From Flavobacterium sangjuense (GTDB taxonomy: Bacteria; Bacteroidota; Bacteroidia; Flavobacteriales; Flavobacteriaceae), in the NCBI RefSeq assembly GCF_004797125.1, contig NZ_CP038810.1, positions 2,356,001 to 2,420,000 of the forward strand: a DNA stretch of 64,000 bases. Direction: 5' to 3'. Of the stretch, positions 24,672 to 33,110 are shown piece by piece (position 1 is the first letter of the stretch; each line of letters opens with the position of its first letter). The notes under the pieces were generated by a model. That model made no database searches and had not been told where the DNA came from. It saw only the letters and a list, made by a program, of their open reading frames with translations. Both the position numbers and the translations under genes were made by a program.

Positions 24672-26126
24672 TTATTGCTTAACAATTTTCTTAACAGCAA
24701 CTCCTTGGTCAGTAGTGATTTTCATCATATACATTCCGGTTGCTAAATCGCTAACTGAAACTTGTCCTTCAGTTGCATTAACTTTTTCTGTTTTAATTAC
24801 TCTTCCGTTCAAATCAGCCAATTCAACAGTACTAACAATTGCATTCTGATCGTTAGAGAAGTTGATAACATTATTTACAGGATTAGGGAAAACAGAGAAC
24901 TTAGATGATAAGAAATCATTTGTTCCTAAAACTGAAGTAAAGTTAGTAGTATCTATACGCAATGTCGCAGCAGCAGCTGTAGCGGCAGAGATATCGTTAA
25001 ATGCGAAATAATAAATACCAGCTGTTGGAGCAGTCCATGCCGGAGCAGTTTGCTGTGCATAAGTAGTAGCTAATAAAGCTGTATTAGCCCATATTTGTGT
25101 TGTTTGAGCAGCAGTAGAGTTTAAATTACCAACTGTTAATCTCAAACTTCTTGCAGAAGCACAACGTACCCAAAAAGAAACTGTAACCTGCTCACCAGCT
25201 TGTAAATTAAAAGGAGGTGAAAATAGCCAGTTGTTTGAAGTTGTTGCTGTATTGGTATTCATAATCCAATATTGAGTAGGAGATTGAGCATTAGCAGCAG
25301 TAGTACCTAATCCATAAGCACCATTACCAGCTGTTGTCCAACCTTGCAATTGAGCTGTAGTGTCAAAACCACTAGCGTAAGGACAAACTTTTGCCAAAAC
25401 TAAATTATTTACAGCAGACCACGCGCTTTGTGATGATACAGAACAAACACTTCTTATATAATAATCATAAATAACAGAAGCATTTAAACCTGACAATGCA
25501 ATTGAATTTGTACTAGTAGTAGCAACTGTTCCGGTACCTTGCGTAAATCCTGTTAATCCATACTCCACTTCATAGCCTGACGGAGCAGAAACAGAAGCAT
25601 CCCAGTTTAGTGTTGCAGAAGTAGTTGTTAAATTAGTTACTGCATTAATGTAATAAGGTTTAATACAAGTATTTGCCGTATAATTAAAAGTAAATTCAAA
25701 ACCATTACCATCCCAAAAGTTATCCCATTGAATATAATAGGTTGTACCTCCAACTACCGGAAATGTTATAGTTGATAAAAAGTTTGTAGCATTATCGTCG
25801 TTTACATCATAACAAGTTAAGGCAAAACAGTCTCCAGTGAATATAGACACCTTTGTATCAACACTGTTAGGCGCAATGTTTACAGGCAAATTTGCATCAA
25901 TTGTAATTTCCCCGTTAGCTGCCGGAGTATACTTATACCATATACCGTTAATTGCACCTCCTCCATCAGTGGTGGTGTGAGTATAACAACTATTTGAAAA
26001 TGTACCCGTTACCGCAGGTGCAACGATTGTTCCGTTTGTTGTAATGTTGATAGCTGCAGCACAACTACCTTGAGCAAACGAATTTAATGAACCTAAGAGG
26101 ATCAACGAAAGTAAAAGTTTTTTCAT
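24672..26126 (-). CDS. Secreted T9SS substrate with fibronectin type III domain
   Basis: A 484-residue exported protein: signal peptide MKKLLLSLILLGSLNSFAQ, an N-terminal beta domain (about 20-155) similar to the start of many flavobacterial adhesin-like proteins, a fibronectin III domain (about 157-245, APSGYEVEYG), a carbohydrate-binding-like beta domain (about 250-400), and a type A T9SS sorting domain (about 405-484; FSVFPNPVNN, NGRVIKTE, GMYMMKITTDQG and IVKQ at the end). It is probably displayed on the cell surface or released. No catalytic motif is seen. Confidence 0.85.
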   Translation of the reverse strand: MKKLLLSLILLGSLNSFAQGSCAAAINITTNGTIVAPAVTGTFSNSCYTHTTTDGGGAINGIWYKYTPAANGEITIDANLPVNIAPNSVDTKVSIFTGDCFALTCYDVNDDNATNFLSTITFPVVGGTTYYIQWDNFWDGNGFEFTFNYTANTCIKPYYINAVTNLTTTSATLNWDASVSAPSGYEVEYGLTGFTQGTGTVATTSTNSIALSGLNASVIYDYYIRSVCSVSSQSAWSAVNNLVLAKVCPYASGFDTTAQLQGWTTAGNGAYGLGTTAANAQSPTQYWIMNTNTATTSNNWLFSPPFNLQAGEQVTVSFWVRCASARSLRLTVGNLNSTAAQTTQIWANTALLATTYAQQTAPAWTAPTAGIYYFAFNDISAATAAAATLRIDTTNFTSVLGTNDFLSSKFSVFPNPVNNVINFSNDQNAIVSTVELADLNGRVIKTEKVNATEGQVSVSDLATGMYMMKITTDQGVAVKKIVKQ

Positions 26127-26186
26127 AAAATATTTTTTAAGGTTTAAGACACAAATTTAATAAAGTATTTCAAATATTATATATTT

Positions 26187-27443
26187 TTAACTTTCTTTTT
26201 CCCATTTACCTACAACTGATGTAGCTAAGGCGTTTCCAAGCACATTTGTTGCACTTCTGAACATGTCACAAAAATGGTCAATTGGCAGGATTAAAGCAAT
26301 ACCTTCAATTGGTATTTTAAACATCCCACAAGTGGCAGCAACCACAACCAAACTTGCTCTTGGAACTCCGGCGATTCCTTTACTGGTAAGCATTAAGACC
26401 AGAAGCATTGTCATTTGCGTGCCAAAATCGAGATGCACTCCATAGGCTTGCGCAATAAAAATACTGGCAAAAGTCATGTACATCATACTACCGTCCAGAT
26501 TGAATGAATATCCTAAAGGCAACATGAAAGAAACTATTTTGTCTTTTACGCCAAAACGTTCTAATTCTTCTGTTAATTTAGGAAAAACAGCTTCAGAACT
26601 TGTAGTTCCAAAGGCAATTATCAACGGACTGACAATATGTTTTAACAAAGTAGTCATCCTTGACTTTAAAAAAATATAGCCAACTAATAACAATACAAAC
26701 CAAAGTGTTGAAATTCCAACCATAAAAGAACCAAAGAATTTGGCATAAGTAAGTAGCAGCTCATTTAAATCCCGAATGGCAAAAACGCCGGCTATAGCTC
26801 CAAAAACACCAATCGGCGCAAACTTCATTACATAATTCACCATTTTCAAAATGATGTGTGAGGTTTTATCTAAAGCATTTACAACCGGTTTTGCATGCGC
26901 GCCAATAGAGGCTGCAGCCAATCCGAAGAAAATAGAAAAAATTACAATTTGTAATATTTCATTAGTAGCCATCGCTTCTACAATACTTTTCGGAATGATA
27001 TGTTCAATAAAATTCTGAGCCGAAAAACCATCTGTTTTTTCTACTACATCTGTTGCAGTTGACACATCTACATTTCCTAATTTCAAACCAACGCCCGGTT
27101 GCAATGTATTCACCCAAAATAATCCTATCAAAAGAGAAATAAACGAAGCTGTGAAAAACCAAGCCAATGCCTTTCCTCCTATTCGTCCAACGGCTTTGAT
27201 GTCGCCCAATTTAGCAATCCCAACAACAAGCGTCGTAAATACTAATGGGGAAATAATCATTTGCACCAATCGGATGAAAATGGTAGCCAGCATTTTTATG
27301 TAACCGCTAAAATCTTTAGCAACGTCTTCAGAATAATTATAATGGACAAAAATTCCCAGTAAAGCACCGGCAATCATCGCAATTAGAATCTGAACAGTAA
27401 GATTAGAAAAGAAGGACTTTTTTTGGTTTTCGATTAGAGTCAT
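26187..27443 (-). CDS. Dicarboxylate/amino acid:cation symporter (DAACS family)
   Basis: A 418-residue polytopic transporter of the GltP/DctA family. The re-entrant loop signature GTTSSEAVFPKL and the FNLDGSMMYMTFA motif of helix 7 are present, followed by GVPRASLVVVAAT of the second hairpin. It couples uptake of glutamate, aspartate or C4-dicarboxylates to protons or sodium. The substrate cannot be settled. It follows aroC in the same direction without any gap (one base after its stop), but the pairing has no obvious metabolic logic. Confidence 0.9.
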   Translation of the reverse strand: MTLIENQKKSFFSNLTVQILIAMIAGALLGIFVHYNYSEDVAKDFSGYIKMLATIFIRLVQMIISPLVFTTLVVGIAKLGDIKAVGRIGGKALAWFFTASFISLLIGLFWVNTLQPGVGLKLGNVDVSTATDVVEKTDGFSAQNFIEHIIPKSIVEAMATNEILQIVIFSIFFGLAAASIGAHAKPVVNALDKTSHIILKMVNYVMKFAPIGVFGAIAGVFAIRDLNELLLTYAKFFGSFMVGISTLWFVLLLVGYIFLKSRMTTLLKHIVSPLIIAFGTTSSEAVFPKLTEELERFGVKDKIVSFMLPLGYSFNLDGSMMYMTFASIFIAQAYGVHLDFGTQMTMLLVLMLTSKGIAGVPRASLVVVAATCGMFKIPIEGIALILPIDHFCDMFRSATNVLGNALATSVVGKWEKES

Positions 27444-28508
27444 TTATTTTTGATAGGTTTTGTTTAGTAAATAAAAATCAGCCAGAACAATTGCTGCCAT
27501 AGCTTCTACAATTGGCACAGCACGAGGCACCACACAAGGATCATGTCGTCCTTTGCCTTGTTGTTCAACCAAAGTATTTTCATTCGTCAGCACTTCCTGT
27601 TTTTGAATTAATGTCGCAACCGGTTTAAAAGCCACTCTGAAATAAATATCCATTCCGTTTGAAATTCCGCCTTGAATTCCGCCCGAAAGATTCGTTTTGG
27701 TCGTGCCGTCTTCGTTATATAAATCGTTGTGTTCGCTGCCTTTCATTTTGGCGCCACAAAATCCGCTGCCAAATTCAAAACCTTTGACTGCATTGATTGA
27801 TAACATCGCTTTGCCTAATTCGGCGTGAAGCTTATCAAAAACCGGTTCACCTAATCCAATTGGAACATTTTGGATAACACAGGTTACCGTTCCGCCAACA
27901 GTGTCACCTTCTTTACGAATTTCCTTGATATAGCTTTCCATTTTTTCGGCTGTAGCCAAATCCGGGCAACGAACTGCATTGCTTTCGGTTAAAGAAAAAT
28001 CTAAAGCTTGGTATGGTTTGTCAATAAATATGTCACCAACAGAAGAAACAAAAGCATTGATTTTAATAGTAGATAAAACTTGTTTGGCAATCGCACCAGC
28101 TACAACTCTGCAAGCTGTTTCTCGTGCTGAACTTCTTCCGCCACCGCGATAATCACGAATACCATATTTCTTTTCGTAGACATAATCGGCATGACTTGGA
28201 CGATAACTGTCTTTGATATGTGAATAATCATCCGACTTTTGATTGGTATTTGGGATAATGAAACCTATTGGTGTTCCGGTAGTTTTGCCTTCAAAAATTC
28301 CTGAAAGCAATTGCACTTCATCTTCTTCTTTTCGTTGGGTAACGATGGACGATTGACCTGGTTTTCTGCGTTGCATTTCATTTTGAATAGCATCCAAATC
28401 GAGTTCAATTCCTGCAGGGCAACCGTCAATAATTCCACCTAAAGCTTCTCCGTGCGATTCACCAAAAGTGGTTAGTCTGAATAGCGTTCCGTAACTGTTT
28501 CCTGCCAT
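27444..28508 (-). CDS. aroC: Chorismate synthase
   Basis: A 354-residue enzyme that converts 5-enolpyruvylshikimate-3-phosphate to chorismate with reduced FMN, the last step of the shikimate pathway. All three signatures are present: [18 protein letters not shown] (13-30), [19 protein letters not shown] and [13 protein letters not shown]. The length is normal and the protein is cytoplasmic. Upstream lies a 434-nt spacer with repeats, one of which (41 bp) is also found ahead of bshA. Confidence 0.97.
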   Translation of the reverse strand: MAGNSYGTLFRLTTFGESHGEALGGIIDGCPAGIELDLDAIQNEMQRRKPGQSSIVTQRKEEDEVQLLSGIFEGKTTGTPIGFIIPNTNQKSDDYSHIKDSYRPSHADYVYEKKYGIRDYRGGGRSSARETACRVVAGAIAKQVLSTIKINAFVSSVGDIFIDKPYQALDFSLTESNAVRCPDLATAEKMESYIKEIRKEGDTVGGTVTCVIQNVPIGLGEPVFDKLHAELGKAMLSINAVKGFEFGSGFCGAKMKGSEHNDLYNEDGTTKTNLSGGIQGGISNGMDIYFRVAFKPVATLIQKQEVLTNENTLVEQQGKGRHDPCVVPRAVPIVEAMAAIVLADFYLLNKTYQK

Positions 28509-28561
28509 ATTTTATTTTTTTGAGATAAACGAGTCATAGGTGACAATGAGCTAAAGCTAAT

Positions 28562-28602
28562 ATACCTGAAGCCCACCGGGCTTCCTCCTCTTAATATCAA
28601 AT
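28562..28602 (-). repeat. 41-bp hairpin repeat, copy A (upstream of aroC)
   Basis: Matches copy B (32953-32993) at 40 of 41 positions in the same orientation. Core hairpin: GAAGCCC / GGGCTTC with a 3-nt loop; the single difference between copies lies in the loop. It ends 53 nt before the aroC start codon. Confidence 0.9.
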
Positions 28603-28768
28603 GTTTTTTACTTCGTACAATTTGTCTCGTCTTCCTGACGAGACTCGGGTTAACAAATATAACATTAATGAGACAAAGTCAAAAGTTATTATTTAAAATT
28701 AAGTGACTATCGAAAAGATTGCACCAAACAAAGAAGCTAGATTGATGCTCACATAAATTTTCGAAAGC

Positions 28769-28824
28769 TTTGCGTCTTAGAGGCTTTGCGATATTTAACT
28801 GCTCGCAAAGACACCAAGACGCAA
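28769..28824. repeat. Inverted repeat of CTTTGCG / GTCTT words
   Basis: The left arm CTTTGCGTCTTAGAGG... and the right arm (CGCAAAG...AAGACGCAA) are inverted copies over about 22 nt with central mismatches. Such words are frequent between flavobacterial genes. Confidence 0.65.
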
Positions 28825-28942
28825 TGAAAAAGTACTAACTTGTCGGAAAGAAACTTTAATGTAAAGTTCCTCAATAGTAATTTAAATTAATAATATAAAG
28901 ATTTCTTCATTACATTCGCAATACAAACTAATTATAATAAAA

Positions 28943-29752
28943 ATGAAAACTAAATTATTCTTTATTGTTATTGCCTTTACTCTTCTTGCCGGATGTTCAA
29001 GTGATGATTCATCAGGAAGTATCAATTCCGGAGTTTATTTGCCTTTGGCAGTTGGAAATTACTGGACTTATGATGTTACAACTGATGGTCTGGCCATCAC
29101 CAATAGGGACTCTTTATATATATCGAATGATACTGTTATCAATACCAAAACCTATAAAAAATTTAAAACCCTGAATATTCCGTTTGGTTTTTATTCCAAT
29201 TCACTACGTAATAATGGAGTGCGTAAAGAGAACGATGCCCTTTATATGTCAGGGAATGCCGGATTGAATTTAGGAGACGTTCTGCCAATTGATTTAAGTG
29301 TCACTGATTTAATGATTTTTAAGGAAAGTGCCACTGCAAATCAAGAATTAGGTTCCGTTTCCGGAGTTATCAATCAGGATTTTCAAGGTTATCCACTTGT
29401 GATAAACTATACCCTGAAAACAACAGCATTAGAAACCTTACCTACTTTTAGTATTGATGAGAACCACTCTTATACCGATGTTAAAAAAGTAAAAACCACT
29501 TTAAATCTAAGAGTTTCAACAACAGTAACAGTTCCGGGAATTCCTATTCCGCTGACTGTTGCATTATTGAATACCCAGGATGTTGTTTCGTCCACTCAAT
29601 ATTATGCAAAAAATATTGGAATGGTATATGCCAATACAATTCTCAGTTATGAACTTCAGGATTTCTCCTCATTTGGAATTACATTGCCAATACCGCAATC
29701 TGGTTCGCAAACCCAAAATGAATTACTAGATAATCATCTTGTCAACAACTAA
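28943..29752 (+). CDS. Lipoprotein of unknown function
   Basis: A 269-residue lipoprotein (lipobox LAGC, Cys18) followed by SSDDSS, an acidic surface-export-like signal. YLPLAVGNYWTYDV at about residues 30-43 is a pattern common in Bacteroidetes lipoproteins of unknown role. The rest is predicted beta-rich. No enzyme motif is seen. Confidence 0.7.
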   Translation: MKTKLFFIVIAFTLLAGCSSDDSSGSINSGVYLPLAVGNYWTYDVTTDGLAITNRDSLYISNDTVINTKTYKKFKTLNIPFGFYSNSLRNNGVRKENDALYMSGNAGLNLGDVLPIDLSVTDLMIFKESATANQELGSVSGVINQDFQGYPLVINYTLKTTALETLPTFSIDENHSYTDVKKVKTTLNLRVSTTVTVPGIPIPLTVALLNTQDVVSSTQYYAKNIGMVYANTILSYELQDFSSFGITLPIPQSGSQTQNELLDNHLVNN

Positions 29753-29864
29753 TAAAGTTGCAAAGTTTGCCTTACCGGAACAAAATATGTGAATTTGATA
29801 ACGTTGACTTTTAATTCAATTAATGTTAGAGTCTTTAATTTGCTAAACTCTAAATTCATTTATT

Positions 29865-30695
29865 TTGAAAAAAAGAAAATTAGATGTAGTAGTGATTTCA
29901 GATGTTCATTTAGGAACCTTTGGTTCACACGCTCACGAACTGAGCTATTACTTATCGGCAATCAAGCCAAAGATTTTAGTATTAAACGGAGACATCATCG
30001 ACATTTGGCAATTCAGAAAATCCTATTTCCCCAAAGCACATTTAAAGGTCATCAAAAAGATTGTTGACTTAGCTTCCAAAGGCACAAAAGTGTATTACAT
30101 AACCGGAAACCATGACGAAATGCTGCGTAAATTCAGCGATTCGAGTATTGGTAATATTTCCATTGTGGACAAGCTTGTTTTAGATTTAGATTATAAAAAA
30201 GCATGGATATTTCATGGCGATGTCTTTGATGCTTCGGTGCAGCATTCTAAATGGATAGCAAAACTTGGCGGATTGGGATACGATTATTTAATACTTACAA
30301 ATAGGTTTGTGAATTGGTGTTTGAAAAAACTCGGGAAAGAACCTTACTCCTTTTCCAAGAAAATAAAAGCCAGTGTAAAATCGGCGGTAAAACATATTTC
30401 TAATTTTGAAACAACCGCTACTGATTTAGCCATCGAAAAGAACTATGACTATGTTATTTGTGGTCACATTCACGAACCAAAAATTGAAGAGAAAAAAAAC
30501 AAGAACGGCTCAACCTTATATTTAAATTCGGGCGATTGGGTAGAAAACCTCACCGCATTGGAATATAATAACAGGAGATGGAAACTCTACAAATATGAAG
30601 AGCATACCGAACGAGAAGAAGAGGATTTATTTGAAATGGAAGATTTTATAAGCCAGCAACTTATCGCTTCAGTGATTTATTCAAAAGAAAAATAA
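29865..30695 (+). CDS. LpxH-like metallophosphoesterase (UDP-2,3-diacylglucosamine hydrolase type)
   Basis: A 276-residue calcineurin-like phosphoesterase. All metal-binding blocks are present: SDVHLG (12-17), NGDIIDIW (41-48), GNHDE (81-85), HGDVFDAS and CGHIHEPKI. The family hydrolyses UDP-2,3-diacylglucosamine in lipid A synthesis or related pyrophosphates; the lipid A assignment is likely but not proven. The only credible start is TTG at 29865, since the first in-frame ATG would remove two metal motifs. Cytoplasmic and peripheral to the membrane. It is separate from the main lipid A block at 47.7-52.5 kb. Confidence 0.85.
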   Translation: MKKRKLDVVVISDVHLGTFGSHAHELSYYLSAIKPKILVLNGDIIDIWQFRKSYFPKAHLKVIKKIVDLASKGTKVYYITGNHDEMLRKFSDSSIGNISIVDKLVLDLDYKKAWIFHGDVFDASVQHSKWIAKLGGLGYDYLILTNRFVNWCLKKLGKEPYSFSKKIKASVKSAVKHISNFETTATDLAIEKNYDYVICGHIHEPKIEEKKNKNGSTLYLNSGDWVENLTALEYNNRRWKLYKYEEHTEREEEDLFEMEDFISQQLIASVIYSKEK

Positions 30696-30763
30696 TTTGC
30701 AACTGATTAGTTTAGTCAGAAATTGTATAATAAATTTGTGTTATTATATAAGTGAGTTGGCAT

Positions 30764-30771
30764 TATTTTTG
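30764..30771 (+). promoter_or_regulatory. Candidate -7 box (TATTTTTG) of the 30806 gene
   Basis: TATTTTTG fits TAnnTTTG. A TTG lies 25 bp upstream, slightly longer than the usual spacer. The implied leader is about 28 nt. Confidence 0.4.
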
Positions 30772-30805
30772 TCGACCTTTGAAAAAACTAATTAAAAATT
30801 AAACA

Positions 30806-31306
30806 ATGAAAAAAATCATTTTATCTGCTTTTATGCTAATGGGATTAGCATTTAGCGCACAGGCTCAGGACATTTCGAAGAATGCATTAGGATTACGTTT
30901 AGGAGACAACGATGGTTTTGGAGGAGAAGTTTCATACCAGAGAGGTCTAGGCAAAAACAATCGTTTAGAATTGGATTTAGGATGGAGAAACAGTAATGAT
31001 GTTGATGCATGGAAGCTTGTTGGTTTGTATCAATGGGTTTGGAATATTGAAGGAGGATTCAATTGGTATGCTGGTGTTGGTGCCGGTTTAGGAAGCTGGA
31101 GTTATGACAAAAACGGTTTTAACGACAGTGGTACTATCATTCTTGCTGCCGGAGACATTGGTATTGAGTACAACTTTAAAGAAGCTCCAATTCAGTTATC
31201 ATTAGATTTCAGACCTGAATTCTATTTGAATAATAATGATGATAACAGATTTAGAGAAGATAATTTCGGTCCGGATATCGCGCTTGGAATTCGTTACAGA
31301 TTTTAA
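30806..31306 (+). CDS. Small outer-membrane beta-barrel-like protein
   Basis: A 166-residue exported protein: signal peptide MKKIILSAFMLMGLAFSAQA, then eight or so amphipathic beta strands rich in Gly and aromatics, ending in IALGIRYRF, a typical last-strand terminus. It resembles small OmpW/OmpA-type eight-stranded barrels, without a family I can name. It has its own promoter and terminator and is a single-gene unit. Confidence 0.75.
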   Translation: MKKIILSAFMLMGLAFSAQAQDISKNALGLRLGDNDGFGGEVSYQRGLGKNNRLELDLGWRNSNDVDAWKLVGLYQWVWNIEGGFNWYAGVGAGLGSWSYDKNGFNDSGTIILAAGDIGIEYNFKEAPIQLSLDFRPEFYLNNNDDNRFREDNFGPDIALGIRYRF

Positions 31307-31324
31307 TCAAAAAATTACATAAAT

Positions 31325-31357
31325 AAAAATCCCGTCCTAATCCAGACGGGATTTTTT
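31325..31357. terminator. Bidirectional intrinsic terminator
   Basis: Arms AAAAATCCCGTC / GACGGGATTTTT. The right end overlaps the stop codon of the convergent lipoprotein gene. Confidence 0.88.
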
Positions 31358-31781
31358 ATTTAATAACAATTGGCTTCTTAGAATTGATTTTTATAACCGT
31401 ATACGGATACAAGGTTTCATCATTTGTTTGAACAGCTTCTATATTCTTTTGATCATCCTTAATATAAATTTCTATTTGAGTTGGTGTCTCGATGACATTT
31501 TCAATTGTTACTTTATTTTTATTTTCTAATGTTGGTCCGGTATTAAGGATAACAAAGTTAGATGTGTTTATATCATTTGGGCTTATTTTTTTTCGCAGTG
31601 TTTCATCTCCCAAAAGCATTTTGATTTCTTTAGATTCTGTGAATATTTCATAAAATTTAATGTTTGCGCCACCATCGTTATTGACTAGCAGTACTTCATA
31701 CAAGGGTTTGCTAGCTGCATTCTTAGTCGGTGAACAAGAATATAGTAGTGCAATTAGCAGTATGGAAATTATTTTTCGCAT
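31356..31781 (-). CDS. Small lipoprotein, possibly PrcB-like
   Basis: A 141-residue lipoprotein (lipobox LYSC, Cys16). The core FVILNTGPTLENKNKVTIENV followed by YPYTVIKI near the end resembles the PrcB-type (protease complex subunit) domain, but the glycine-rich centre typical of PrcB is not conserved. Confidence in that name is low. The gene overlaps the end of bshA by 13 nt, so it is translated from the same mRNA. Confidence 0.6.
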   Translation of the reverse strand: MRKIISILLIALLYSCSPTKNAASKPLYEVLLVNNDGGANIKFYEIFTESKEIKMLLGDETLRKKISPNDINTSNFVILNTGPTLENKNKVTIENVIETPTQIEIYIKDDQKNIEAVQTNDETLYPYTVIKINSKKPIVIK

Positions 31782-32911
31782 TTCGAATTGTTAATGGCTT
31801 TATGGTATAATTCTTCATACAATGGAAGTATATTTTTGATGTCAAATTGTTGCGCAACACTCAAGGAACTTTCTCTGAATTTGGCTAAAGTTGTATCATC
31901 AGAAAGTATTTTTAATGCATTTTCAGCCATACCGTCAATATCGCCAACGTTGCTGAGATATCCCGAAACTCCATCAAAGTTTACTTCGGGCAAACCTCCC
32001 GAATTACTTGATATCACCGGAACGCTCCATGCCATTGCTTCGAGTGCAGCCAAACCAAAACTCTCGGTTTCTGATGGCAATAAAAACAAATCAGAATAAG
32101 ACAGAATTTGATCAATCTCGTTACTATTTCCAAAGAAGATTACTTTATCCTGAATACCAAGTTCTTTGCAAAGTTGTTCCGCTCTTGATTTTTCAGGACC
32201 ATCGCCAACCATCATTAGCTTAGCCGGAATCTTCTGTTGAATTTTATAGAATATCTTGATGATATCCGGAATGCGTTTTACTCTACGGAAGTTACTAATA
32301 TGAGTCACAATTCGTTCTTCCTTTTTTGCCATAACAGAACGATGACAGGAAATCTGACTTTCGTTGCGTATCTTATCTAATTCAATAAAATTCGGGATTA
32401 CATGAATCTCTCTTTTAACATTAAAAAGACGCAGAGTATCATCTTTCAAACTCTGCGAAACCGAAGTCACTATATCTGATTTATTGATGCTGAAAGTAAC
32501 GGCAGGTTTATAAACAGGATGATTTCCAACCAAAGTGATGTCAGTTCCGTGTAATGTTGTAACCATCGGAATCTTAATTCCTTCTGCTTTCAACATTTGC
32601 TTTGCCATATAACCCGCATAAGCATGTGGAATAGCATAATGCACATGCATCAATTCTATTTTATAGAGTTTCACCATGTCGACCAATTTGCTCGACAACG
32701 CTAACTCATACGGTTGATAATGAAATAAAGGATATTCCGGAACATTAACTTCGTGGTAATGCACCTTTGAATTTAAGAGTGCCAAACGAACAGGCTGACG
32801 ATAGGTAATGAAATGAATTTCGTGCCCGCGACGTGCAAGTTCTAAACCTAATTCAGTAGCTACTACTCCGCTTCCCCCAAAAGTCGGATAACATACAATG
32901 GCAATCTTCAT
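31769..32911 (-). CDS. bshA: N-acetyl-alpha-D-glucosaminyl L-malate synthase (bacillithiol step 1)
   Basis: A 380-residue GT4-family glycosyltransferase. MKIAIVCYPTFGGSGVVATE is the BshA start, and EIHFITYRQPVRL, THISNFRRVKR and the retaining glycosyltransferase E-x7-E motif ESFGLAALEAM fit. It joins UDP-GlcNAc and L-malate in the first step of bacillithiol synthesis, in the cytoplasm. bshB and bshC are not in the window. The start codon overlaps, as ATGA, the stop of a 40-codon upstream ORF that begins with a second copy of the first 12 bshA codons. A lipoprotein gene overlaps its 3' end. Confidence 0.9.
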   Translation of the reverse strand: MKIAIVCYPTFGGSGVVATELGLELARRGHEIHFITYRQPVRLALLNSKVHYHEVNVPEYPLFHYQPYELALSSKLVDMVKLYKIELMHVHYAIPHAYAGYMAKQMLKAEGIKIPMVTTLHGTDITLVGNHPVYKPAVTFSINKSDIVTSVSQSLKDDTLRLFNVKREIHVIPNFIELDKIRNESQISCHRSVMAKKEERIVTHISNFRRVKRIPDIIKIFYKIQQKIPAKLMMVGDGPEKSRAEQLCKELGIQDKVIFFGNSNEIDQILSYSDLFLLPSETESFGLAALEAMAWSVPVISSNSGGLPEVNFDGVSGYLSNVGDIDGMAENALKILSDDTTLAKFRESSLSVAQQFDIKNILPLYEELYHKAINNSKCEK

Positions 32912-33030
32912 GTGTTATTTTTAATTTTATAGAAAAGAGAACTAAAGTTCGCATACCTGAAGCCCACTGGGCTTCCTCCTCTTAATATCAAATCACCAAA
33001 GGTTGGATAGCATACAATGGCTATTTTCAT
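32908..33030 (-). pseudogene. Stub copy of the bshA 5' end, forming a 40-codon upstream ORF
   Basis: The ATG at 33030 opens MKIAIVCYPTFG, identical to the first 12 residues of BshA. Over these codons it differs from bshA at five bases, all third positions and all silent. The frame then runs through the 41-bp hairpin repeat and ends at TGA overlapping the bshA ATG (ATGA). It looks like the remnant start of another bshA allele. Whether it is translated is unknown; if so, it would couple to bshA. Confidence 0.7.
32953..32993 (-). repeat. 41-bp hairpin repeat, copy B (upstream of bshA)
   Basis: Differs from copy A (28562-28602) by one base in the hairpin loop. It ends 41 nt before the bshA start and lies between the stub bshA start and the real gene, in the same orientation to the gene as copy A is to aroC. 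Confidence 0.9.
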
Positions 33031-33110
33031 GTGTGTATTTTAGTGATACGAATTTAAGCAAAATGACTTGTCTTTTTGTTAAAAAAGGTTAAAAGTTGAT
33101 GAAGTAAGGT

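Larger units (their letters stand above)
28509..28942. other. 434-nt spacer with no gene: repeats and hairpins
   Basis: From left to right it holds the 41-bp hairpin repeat (28562-28602), a perfect 8-bp stem-loop GTCTCGTC / GACGAGAC (28624-28644) and an inverted pair of CTTTGCG / GTCTT words (28769-28824). I see no ORF with coding character and no tRNA. The last 100 nt are AT-rich and probably hold the promoter of the downstream lipoprotein gene; TACATTCG near 28912 is one mismatch from the -7 consensus. Confidence 0.7.

Noticed and set aside
28509..28942. 434-nt spacer examined for tRNA, riboswitch or small ORF
   Set aside because: Only repeats and short hairpins are seen; no cloverleaf, conserved riboswitch core or coding-like frame.
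29789..30067. Plus-strand ORF of 92 codons overlapping the start of the LpxH-like gene
   Set aside because: Different frame from the clear metallophosphoesterase and no recognisable pattern.
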